Shown here: piece by piece, positions 24,103-30,102 of the stretch
How the letters are laid out: each line of letters begins with the position of its first letter
How positions within the stretch are numbered: the stretch's first letter is position 1
Source of the DNA: DATKMS01 sp035541735
GTDB lineage: Bacteria > Desulfobacterota > Binatia > HRBIN30
Assembly (NCBI GenBank): GCA_035541735.1
Contig: DATKMS010000216.1
Location: 1 to 30,102 of the forward strand
Direction of reading: 5' to 3'
Length of the DNA: 30,102 nt
Program-made: the position numbers and the translations under genes
Notes under the pieces: model-generated
The model's input: the letters and a program-made list of their open reading frames with translations, nothing else
Told to the model about the DNA's origin: nothing
Databases searched by the model: none

Positions 24103-27100
24103 CTACGGCGCCGCAGAGGCACTGACCGGGCCCAGCTCGACGCGCACGACGGGGGGCTCGCTGGCTGGTGCATCGGCAGGCGCGGATTGCCGCGCGATGC
24201 GATTGGCTTCGATGCCGTGCTGACTGCGCAAGGCCTCCTCGACACGCGCCAGGCGCGCTTCTGCCAGTGCTTGCAAACGCTCAGGCGGGATCGGCGGCCG
24301 TTCATCGAGCCAATGATCGAGCATCTTCGTGTCTTCGGAATCGAGCGACCCTTCCTGGTCGCGGGCGCGCGCCTCCAACGCCTTCTCGACACGGTTGCGG
24401 GCGCCACGATCGGGCAAATCCTTGAGCTTGGCGAACATCCCCTGGCCCGCCCACTCCGCGCGCAACGCCTGTTCACGCAGCCAGCGCACGTCGGCAGGCG
24501 TGACACTCGTGTCGAGCGTCACGCCGATCCCGGGACGACTGGCCAGCAACGCAGCGACCTGCCCTACCTCTTCGGCACCGTTGGCGGCGAATTCGGCGCG
24601 CCCCGTCAGGAAGGGAATAGTCGGCGGTGCCACCGCCTCGATCTTCTCGCCGCTGCCGAATGCTGCCCCGACGATCTTCAGCGGCGAGGTGAGGGCTCCC
24701 AGGATGGCCCGCTGCAGCGCACTGCGGATCACCGTGCCGATTCCAATCTTCGTCCCCTCTTGATCCACACTGATCGGGATGTCGAGCCCGATATTGCCCT
24801 CCGTGTCACGCATCAAGGCCAGGGCCATCGGCAGGGAGATGCCGAAGTTCTGCTTGAACAGCGACTCGCCGCCACCGCCGCGTACGTCGAGGTTGTGCAA
24901 GGTGAGATAGTTGTCCGCATAGTAGTTTTCGCCGGCTGACGACACCTTGCTGATGATCGAGGCCTTGCCCGCACCGATGCTGTAGGCGGAGAAAGCCGTC
25001 GCGTAGGGGTTGAAGGGAACCAGCCCCAGTTTGTCGACATAAACTTGCAACCAGCGGCTGTCTGAGCCGATGGCCCCGTACACGTCGATCCTGCCCTTCT
25101 CGGCTCCCGTGGCGGAGAAGCGCAGGTTTCCGATTGTCAGATCGGGCCAGCGCAGCTTGGCCACGTCGAGGTTGATCGCAGAGAAGCCGCCCTCAAAGAA
25201 GGGCTTCACGGTGCGATCGATTGCCGCGACGTTCCCGTCCGCCAGCCGGAACGAATCGACGGCGACGGCGACGCGCAGCGGCGCTGGCGCGGCGGCCGGC
25301 GCGGCGGCGGGAGTTGCCGCGAGCGGCGCAGCCGCTTTGGCAGGCGTCTGCGCACCGGAGAAGTTCGGGACTGCAAGACCATCGGCGCTGCGTGTGACGC
25401 GCACACTGGGTGCGGTCAGGCGAACGTCGCCGAGTGTCACGTGCATTGGTTTTTTGGCGGGCCCGGGAACTGCGCCTGGGCTGAGAATGCCAGGCAGGGC
25501 AATCTCCTTGAAGGGTAGTTCAAACGCACGCATGCCCGCCGAGAACGCCTTCGCATCAGCGCCCGCAATGCGCAGGTCAGCCAACGCCAGCCGCCCACCA
25601 ACTTGGACATCGCCGCTCGGGGCAATGGCCGCTGGAATCTCGCCGTGTACAGGAACGGCGCCGCGGGCGAGCAAATCGGTGATGCCGAGGTCCAACGTGT
25701 GCAAGCCGAGGGTGTAGCCCTGGGGGCCTGGTGCAGCGACGTTCACGTCGGCCACAGACAGCTTGGCGCGCGCGTGCACGTCTCCGGGTGCCAGCGCAGC
25801 GGACCCACCCCCTGCCGGAGGAACGGCTGCCGCAGACAACACCCCAGGAACCTGCAGTTCGTCGACGGCGAAGTCGATGGCGTGAACACCAACCGTCGTA
25901 TCAGCCCGGGCAGCGCGCAGATCAGCCAATTGCAGCCGCCCCGTGAACTGGACGTCGCCGCTCTGTGGAGCAGTTGGCGGATTCCCGCGCACGGGAACGG
26001 CGCCGCGAGCGAGCAGGTCGGTGATGCCGAGGTCGAGCGCATGCAGGCCGACGGTGTACCCCTGAGGGCCCGTAACAGCGACGTTCACATCGGCCACCGA
26101 CAGCTTACCGCGTGCGTGCACGTCGCCGGCTGCCAGCGCAGCAGAGCCGCCGCCTATCGCAGGGACATCGGATGCGGCAGGCAACACACCAGGAACCTGC
26201 AGTTCGTCGAAGGCCAAGTCGATCGCGTGGGCCCCAACCGTCGCTCCGGGCGGCGACGGCGGCGTCAGTTGTACATCGACGAGCGACAGCTTGCCTTGGA
26301 CGCGCACGTCGCTGGCAGCCAACGCATTGCCGTCCTTGGTGGCCGCCAAGCCTGCTTCCACAGTGAGGTCGGATCCAAGTCGGGCAGTCTTCAGCAGATC
26401 CTTCCAGGGCGCGTCCGCCGCGGCGCCCAGCTCGGGGAGCGACAGGTCGGCAATCTTCAGGGCGCCGCCGAAGCCCGGAGGCGCAACGCGCACGCCGCCG
26501 TCGACGTGCACGCTGCCTTGCCCGGCAGTCAGGGCCAAGGCGATATGCGCCGGCTGTTCGGCTTGATCGGCAAGGTCGGTCAAGTCAAGACCAACGCCAA
26601 TGTCGTAGGGCGCTGCAGCGCCGAGCAGGCGCACGCGGGTGTCTCCGATGTGCACTGAGGACACCGACCAGCGCCAGGGTGGTGCATTCTCTGCGGGCAC
26701 AGCGGCTGCAGCCCCGCCCGGCGGCACCGTCGCTGCCTCCGCTGCTGGAGGCGCGGCATTCTGTTGGTCGGGCGCGGAGTCGCTGCCGGCTACGGCCGCG
26801 GTGAGGAGTGGAAGCAGGATGCCACCCGATGGCCGCACCAAGAGCGTGGCCCCGTTCAAGTCAACGCCGCTCACGGCAGCGCGCTGCTCACGCAAGTCGA
26901 CGGGATCGATTTTCACCGTCAGGTTTTTCCAGGCGAGCGCCGGCTCTTCCAGGTTCGCCACACGCACCGCAAAATCGTTGATAGTGGCAGAGCCGCGCAC
27001 GGCGTTCTGGGTGCCGGTGTCAAAGTTGTACGTGATGTCCGCGTCGAGCCCGCCCTCCAGCGCGCTCCAGCCGACCTTGGGAATGTAGAGCCTGGCGCGA

Positions 27101-27927
27101 CGCACCGGGAGGCTCCGCGCCTTGAGATATGCCTCTAACTGATTCTCCGTCGCCGAACGCTGAGTCAGGGTTGCCTCCAGCTGCAACGAGCCCTGGTCGA
27201 CGTCTACCGTCACGCTGGCCTTCGACGGCTGGCCGTATTGTCCCGGGATGAGGTAGACGTGGGTGACCGCGATGGTCGGGATGGTCAGCTCGATCGGCTC
27301 ACTGTCCTTCACTTTGAGGTCGCGGAAGCGTACGCCACCGTCGCGCAAGACCAAGTGATCGAGGCCGACACCCCAGCCGGAGCCCGTCGGCGCAGTCTGC
27401 GCCGGCGTCGGCGGCGGTGGTGCTTCTTCACTACTGGCGGGGACAAGTGCCATCAGATTGAGTTTCCCGTCGGGGAGGCGTTCGAGCGCGATGCGCGGCG
27501 AGTCCAGTTCAACCTCGCGCAGGATGACCGCCTTCTTGAAGAGCGGCAGCCAGCGCACGGAAACCGCGAAGCGTTTCCAGGCGATCAGCGGCGGCTCGGA
27601 AGGCCCGGCTGCAGCCTGCGCGGCCTGACTCTCAGCTGCGGCCCCCGGGGTCGCGGCTGGGGTGGCAGCACCGGAGGCGGCGCCGCCATCCGCCGACGGG
27701 CTCGCCGCGTGCACGGCGACATCCTTCAGCACGACTCCGAGCTTGTACAACGCGAGGTCCACGTCGCCGACCTCGACACGTGCATGCACCGCTTTGGACG
27801 CTTGCGAGGCAATGACGGAGCGCAGTATGGCCGGGAGCAGTACACGCACCGCAATGAGAATCAGCAGCGCGATGATCCAACGGCGCCAGCGTCTGAGGCC
27901 CGCTGGCCATGACAGACGACGATTCAT
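24103..27927 (-). CDS. DUF748 (AsmA-like) giant envelope protein
   Basis: The product has 1,274 residues from ATG 27927 (MNRRLSWPAGLRRWRRW, then a membrane helix). Farther upstream starts overlap the divergent gene's leader. The start has no strong ribosome site. An Ala/Pro-rich linker lies near 76-103. The long periplasmic part is repetitive beta structure, with a recent tandem duplication at residues about 540-774. The C-terminal DUF748 core lies near 909-1110 (FSAINLDVAKLRWPDL, FNPYATAFSAYSIGAGKASIISKVS, NFGISLPMALALMRDTEGNIGLDIPISVD). An OmpA-like strand-helix unit follows (AALLASRPGIGVTLDTSVTPADVRWLREQAL). Relatives share the AsmA-type groove fold that is thought to carry lipids between membranes. 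It leads a same-strand group with the solute-binding lipoprotein and AsmA genes. Confidence 0.92.
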   Translation of the reverse strand: MNRRLSWPAGLRRWRRWIIALLILIAVRVLLPAILRSVIASQASKAVHARVEVGDVDLALYKLGVVLKDVAVHAASPSADGGAASGAATPAATPGAAAESQAAQAAAGPSEPPLIAWKRFAVSVRWLPLFKKAVILREVELDSPRIALERLPDGKLNLMALVPASSEEAPPPPTPAQTAPTGSGWGVGLDHLVLRDGGVRFRDLKVKDSEPIELTIPTIAVTHVYLIPGQYGQPSKASVTVDVDQGSLQLEATLTQRSATENQLEAYLKARSLPVRRARLYIPKVGWSALEGGLDADITYNFDTGTQNAVRGSATINDFAVRVANLEEPALAWKNLTVKIDPVDLREQRAAVSGVDLNGATLLVRPSGGILLPLLTAAVAGSDSAPDQQNAAPPAAEAATVPPGGAAAAVPAENAPPWRWSVSSVHIGDTRVRLLGAAAPYDIGVGLDLTDLADQAEQPAHIALALTAGQGSVHVDGGVRVAPPGFGGALKIADLSLPELGAAADAPWKDLLKTARLGSDLTVEAGLAATKDGNALAASDVRVQGKLSLVDVQLTPPSPPGATVGAHAIDLAFDELQVPGVLPAASDVPAIGGGSAALAAGDVHARGKLSVADVNVAVTGPQGYTVGLHALDLGITDLLARGAVPVRGNPPTAPQSGDVQFTGRLQLADLRAARADTTVGVHAIDFAVDELQVPGVLSAAAVPPAGGGSAALAPGDVHARAKLSVADVNVAAPGPQGYTLGLHTLDLGITDLLARGAVPVHGEIPAAIAPSGDVQVGGRLALADLRIAGADAKAFSAGMRAFELPFKEIALPGILSPGAVPGPAKKPMHVTLGDVRLTAPSVRVTRSADGLAVPNFSGAQTPAKAAAPLAATPAAAPAAAPAPLRVAVAVDSFRLADGNVAAIDRTVKPFFEGGFSAINLDVAKLRWPDLTIGNLRFSATGAEKGRIDVYGAIGSDSRWLQVYVDKLGLVPFNPYATAFSAYSIGAGKASIISKVSSAGENYYADNYLTLHNLDVRGGGGESLFKQNFGISLPMALALMRDTEGNIGLDIPISVDQEGTKIGIGTVIRSALQRAILGALTSPLKIVGAAFGSGEKIEAVAPPTIPFLTGRAEFAANGAEEVGQVAALLASRPGIGVTLDTSVTPADVRWLREQALRAEWAGQGMFAKLKDLPDRGARNRVEKALEARARDQEGSLDSEDTKMLDHWLDERPPIPPERLQALAEARLARVEEALRSQHGIEANRIARQSAPADAPASEPPVVRVELGPVSASAAP
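25606..26310 (-). repeat. Intragenic tandem duplication in the DUF748 gene
   Basis: Two near-identical units of about 342-345 nt (about 114 residues) lie head to tail, with a third, partly diverged half-unit at each side. Both units encode VHAR(G/A)KLSVADVNVA, GPQGYT, LGITDLLARGAVPV and DELQVPGVL. The shared phrase GATGCCGAGGTC begins at 25681 and 26023. This is visible at both DNA and protein level. Confidence 0.85.
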
Positions 27928-28019
27928 CGTTTTGGTCGGACGGTCACCTTCTCCGAACCATGGCAGAGAATCGACTAGAGTCAATGCACGGTTCGCCGCG
28001 CCCACATGGCGCATCGACG

Positions 28020-28049
28020 TTGCGACAGCGCGGTGACTTCCACTAGAAT
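28020..28049 (+). promoter_or_regulatory. Possible promoter for the Rieske-nagZ pair
   Basis: TTGCGA (28020-28025) and TAGAAT (28044-28049) are 18 nt apart, 33 nt before the Rieske ATG. A strong GAGGAGG ribosome site follows at 28072-28078. This fits the 155-nt divergent gap. Called by consensus likeness only. Confidence 0.4.
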
Positions 28050-28082
28050 CCGCTGCGTTCGTTTGCATGACGAGGAGGCTAC

Positions 28083-28388
28083 ATGGCGAACTTCGTGCGC
28101 GTGGCAACGACATCTGAGATTCCTGCGGGGCAGGGCAAGACCGTCGAGGTGGAAGGCAAGCAGATTGCGCTGTTCAACGTCGACGGGACGTTCTACGCCA
28201 TCGACAACACCTGCAAGCATCGCGGCGGCCCACTCGGCGAAGGTGAGCTGGATGGAACGAACGTCATCTGCCCCTGGCACGGCTGGACCTACAACGTCAC
28301 CAGCGGCGAATGCCTCGACGAACCGGGCTGCCACGTCGACAAGTACGACGTGCGGATCGATGGTACCGACGTGCTAGTGGGCGTCTGA
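28083..28388 (+). CDS. Rieske [2Fe-2S] ferredoxin
   Basis: The product has 101 residues, the size of free-standing Rieske ferredoxins. ATG 28083 follows GAGGAGG by 4 nt. The cluster ligands are complete: CKHRGGPL (Cys44, His46) and CPWHGW (Cys63, His66), set in the usual beta fold (IALFNVDGTFYAIDN before, YNVTSGECLDEPG after). It carries single electrons in the cytosol, often as the ferredoxin of a ring-hydroxylating oxygenase or similar enzyme. No oxygenase is nearby, so its partner is unknown. It lies 4 nt before nagZ, so the two are probably co-transcribed, which is an unusual pairing. Confidence 0.95.
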   Translation: MANFVRVATTSEIPAGQGKTVEVEGKQIALFNVDGTFYAIDNTCKHRGGPLGEGELDGTNVICPWHGWTYNVTSGECLDEPGCHVDKYDVRIDGTDVLVGV

Positions 28389-28392
28389 GGCC

Positions 28393-29445
28393 GTGAACCG
28401 ACGTCGCGAAGTGATCGGACGGTTGTTGTTCGTCGGCATACCTCGCCCGACGCTGGATGATGCGACACGCCGTATCCTGGAAGACCTTCACGTCGGCGGT
28501 GTAATCCTGTTTCGCCGCAACGTCGGGACGCCTGCCGAGATCGCATCACTGACCACAGATCTGCACGCGCTGCCGTCGCAACCGCTCGTCGCCATTGACC
28601 ACGAGGGCGGCCGGGTGCTCCGGCTCGGCGAACCGTTCACCCAGTTCCCCCCGGCCGCGGCAGTGGGACGTACGCAGAACCCCGATCTCGCCTACCGCGT
28701 TGGACGCGCAATGGGGAACGAGCTGGCCAGCGTCGGCATCGATCTCAACTTTGCTCCGGTGCTCGACGTCAACTCGAACCCGGCGAACCCGGTCATCGGC
28801 GACCGCGCATTGGGCAGCGACCCGGAGCTGGTGAGCAAGATGGGGATCGCACTGGTGCTTGGCTTGCACGACGGCGGCGTCCTGTCCTGCGGCAAGCATT
28901 TCCCGGGTCACGGTGACACCGAGCAAGATTCGCATCTGGAGCTGCCTGTTGTCCGGCGCTCGCGCGCCGAGCTGGAGCGCACGGAACTGGTCCCCTTCCG
29001 TGCCGCCATCGCAGCGGGGGTGCCGATGCTGATGAGCGCGCACGTGCTCTACCCGGCGCTTGATCCCGATCATCCCGCAACCTTGTCACGCAAGATCCTC
29101 ACCGACCTGTTGCGGGGCGAGCTGCGCTTCGACGGCGTCGTCGCCAGCGACGACCTGGCGATGCGGGCGATCACCGGCCAACAGTCGATCGCCGACGCAG
29201 CCGTGTCGGCCCTGCGGGCGGGCGCCGATGCATTGCTGGTCTGCCAGGAGCTCGAGCGCGCCGGCGAAGCGTTTGCGGCGATCGAAGCGGCAGTAGCAAA
29301 CGGCTCGGTGGACACGACCACCGTCACTGCCGCAGCGACGCGCATCCAACGGCTGCGTGCACGGCGTAGAGACGGATCTCCCGTCGAGTGCCGCTTACCC
29401 AACGAGCAGCATCGGGCGTTAGTCGACGAGTTGCGGGCGAGCTGA
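28393..29445 (+). CDS. nagZ: Beta-N-acetylhexosaminidase (glycoside hydrolase family 3, NagZ-type)
   Basis: The product has 350 residues, as for single-domain NagZ. The GTG start is 4 nt after the Rieske stop. The enzyme removes N-acetylglucosamine from muropeptides during cell-wall recycling in the cytosol, and no signal peptide is seen. Visible motifs: GVILFRRN, IDHEGGRV (about 68-75), NFAPVLDVNSNPANPVIGDRALG, and KHFPGHGDTEQDSHLELP. The DSH (Asp179, His181) in the last motif is the acid/base dyad typical of NagZ. GVVASDDLAMRAI (Asp253/Asp254) carries the nucleophile. The C-terminal 40 residues are Arg-rich and poorly conserved-looking. Nothing beyond the Rieske gene is coupled to it. A REPIN-like repeat follows within 60 nt of its end. 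Confidence 0.95.
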   Translation: MNRRREVIGRLLFVGIPRPTLDDATRRILEDLHVGGVILFRRNVGTPAEIASLTTDLHALPSQPLVAIDHEGGRVLRLGEPFTQFPPAAAVGRTQNPDLAYRVGRAMGNELASVGIDLNFAPVLDVNSNPANPVIGDRALGSDPELVSKMGIALVLGLHDGGVLSCGKHFPGHGDTEQDSHLELPVVRRSRAELERTELVPFRAAIAAGVPMLMSAHVLYPALDPDHPATLSRKILTDLLRGELRFDGVVASDDLAMRAITGQQSIADAAVSALRAGADALLVCQELERAGEAFAAIEAAVANGSVDTTTVTAAATRIQRLRARRRDGSPVECRLPNEQHRALVDELRAS

Positions 29446-29500
29446 CCCGCAACGGCTCAGGGCTTCGTCCGCGTCGATCTCGTGCAAACCCCACCCCATG

Positions 29501-29576
29501 CTTCGACGCGCTCAGCATGAGCGGATCCCCTCCCCGATTTCATTGTTGTTTGCCGCTCACCCTGAGCTTGTCGAAG
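29501..29576. repeat. REPIN-like pair of inverted REP sequences
   Basis: Left arm 29501-29524 and right arm 29553-29576 are inverted copies sharing the blocks CTTCGAC, GCTCAG and TGAGCGG, with two 2-nt differences, around a 28-nt AT-richer spacer. The TTCGACaaGCTCAG core is a widespread bacterial REP-type sequence that I recognise from memory. The element sits between nagZ and the transposase gene. Its probable mobilisation by a Y1-type transposase elsewhere is inference. Confidence 0.75.
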
Positions 29577-29611
29577 GGTGCCGAGACCCTTCTTCAGCAC
29601 CCTGTTATAAC

Positions 29612-29647
29612 GGGCATGGGCGCTGCGAGGCGCTGCCCGATGTGCCC
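29612..29647. repeat. Imperfect hairpin near the left end of the IS91-type element
   Basis: GGGCATGGGCGC and the later GCTGCCCGATGTGCCC pair imperfectly around a short loop (29612-29647), about 58 nt before the proposed transposase start. IS91-type termini contain such palindromes, so this could mark the element's end, but the boundary is not proven. The remaining 29446-29704 sequence holds only this hairpin and the REPIN. Confidence 0.35.
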
Positions 29648-29704
29648 CGCCAGTCGCACTCGCTGCGCTGTGCGGACGGACTTGGGCGCGCACGGTCCAC
29701 CGAC

Positions 29705-30102
29705 GTGCGCCGCCGGCCCGAGGACACGGTGCTGCACCGGGTCGTCCGCGAGCACCTTGAGACTTTCCTGGCCGAGGCGCGTCTGCGCGGGGGCGGTGAG
29801 GGCCTGCCTCGCTTCGTTGAGCGCGAACTGCGTGAGTTCCTGACCTGCGGCGTCCTGGCGGAGGGGTTCGCGCGCTTCCGCTGCACCGACTGCCAGCGCG
29901 AGATTCTCGTCGCGTTTTCGTGCAAGGGCCGCGGCTTCTGCCCGTCGGGTTGCGGCCGGCGCATGGCCGAGCTGGCCGCGCACCTGGTGGACGGCGTGCT
30001 CGGCGGCCTGCCCGTGCGCCAGTGGGTGCTGACGTTGCCGTACCGCCTGCGCTACGCGCTCGCCTGGGATCACCGTCTCTGCCGTGCTGTGCTGGCCGTG
30101 TT
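29705..30102 (+). CDS. IS91-family transposase, N-terminal part (cut by the window edge)
   Basis: The frame is open from before 29642 to the right edge. GTG 29705 (RRRPEDTVLHRVVREHLETFL) matches where family members begin, and earlier codons look like non-coding sequence. The 132 visible residues are the zinc-binding N-terminal domain of IS91/IS801-type rolling-circle transposases: LPRFVERELREFLTCGVLAEGFARFRC, CTDC, FSCKGRGFCPSGCGRRMAELAAHLVD, and PVRQWVLTLPYRLRYALAWDHRLC. The catalytic Tyr/HUH part lies outside the window. The second Cys pair reads CPSGC, where relatives have CPSC followed by two small residues, so one ligand is shifted by a residue. Whether the element is intact cannot be judged from here. 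Confidence 0.88.
   Translation, partial: MRRRPEDTVLHRVVREHLETFLAEARLRGGGEGLPRFVERELREFLTCGVLAEGFARFRCTDCQREILVAFSCKGRGFCPSGCGRRMAELAAHLVDGVLGGLPVRQWVLTLPYRLRYALAWDHRLCRAVLAV

Noticed and set aside
27928..28113. N-terminal extension of the DUF748 protein
   Set aside because: It would run through the divergent gap and the start of the Rieske gene. The anchor-bearing N-terminus begins at 27927.

Overview
The window is GC-rich bacterial DNA that is densely packed and probably chromosomal. Two large secreted proteins combine dockerin-like EF-hand repeats, long Thr-Pro linkers and a recurring Cys module (DCCQ…GGVPVFxASC…GxC). From memory, this style is typical of soil and groundwater lineages once called Deltaproteobacteria, such as Ca. 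Binatota. The taxonomic placement is inference. No rRNA, tRNA or CRISPR array was seen.

Layout. (1) 1-6358: extracellular low-complexity proteins: a Cys-rich secreted protein cut by the left edge, a dockerin/PT-linker protein, a small exported protein, and on the minus strand a 1,027-residue multidomain PT-linker protein. (2) 6448-10161: a tightly overlapping plus-strand operon, hisS-aspS-lipoprotein. (3) 10227-14702, minus strand: a two-gene NDP-forming acyl-CoA synthetase (ATP-grasp then CoA-binding subunit), followed by a membrane PAS-GAF histidine kinase with no adjacent response regulator. (4) 14703-18427: a divergent gap with a heptameric palindrome, a CDF metal transporter, an amidohydrolase of the D-aminoacylase type and a small DoxX-like membrane protein. 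(5) 18458-21099, minus strand: aldo/keto reductase, an Xre/MbcA-type antitoxin, a RES-domain toxin and a nitroreductase. The antitoxin has a convincing two-site operator overlapping its promoter and start codon. (6) 21170-27927, minus strand: a DUF748 (AsmA-like) giant, a family 3 solute-binding lipoprotein and an AsmA-family protein, all predicted to act in the envelope. (7) 28083-29445, plus strand: a Rieske ferredoxin and NagZ. (8) 29446-30102: a REPIN-like inverted repeat, then the start of an IS91-family transposase that runs off the right edge.

Most genes are housekeeping or envelope functions. The accessory signals most worth following are the RES-Xre module (operator layout and a substituted RES serine), the Cys-module/dockerin/PT family, the internal duplication in the DUF748 gene, the heptad palindrome at 14.7 kb, and the REPIN/IS91 junction at the right end. 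No wholly new multi-gene system could be demonstrated from sequence alone.
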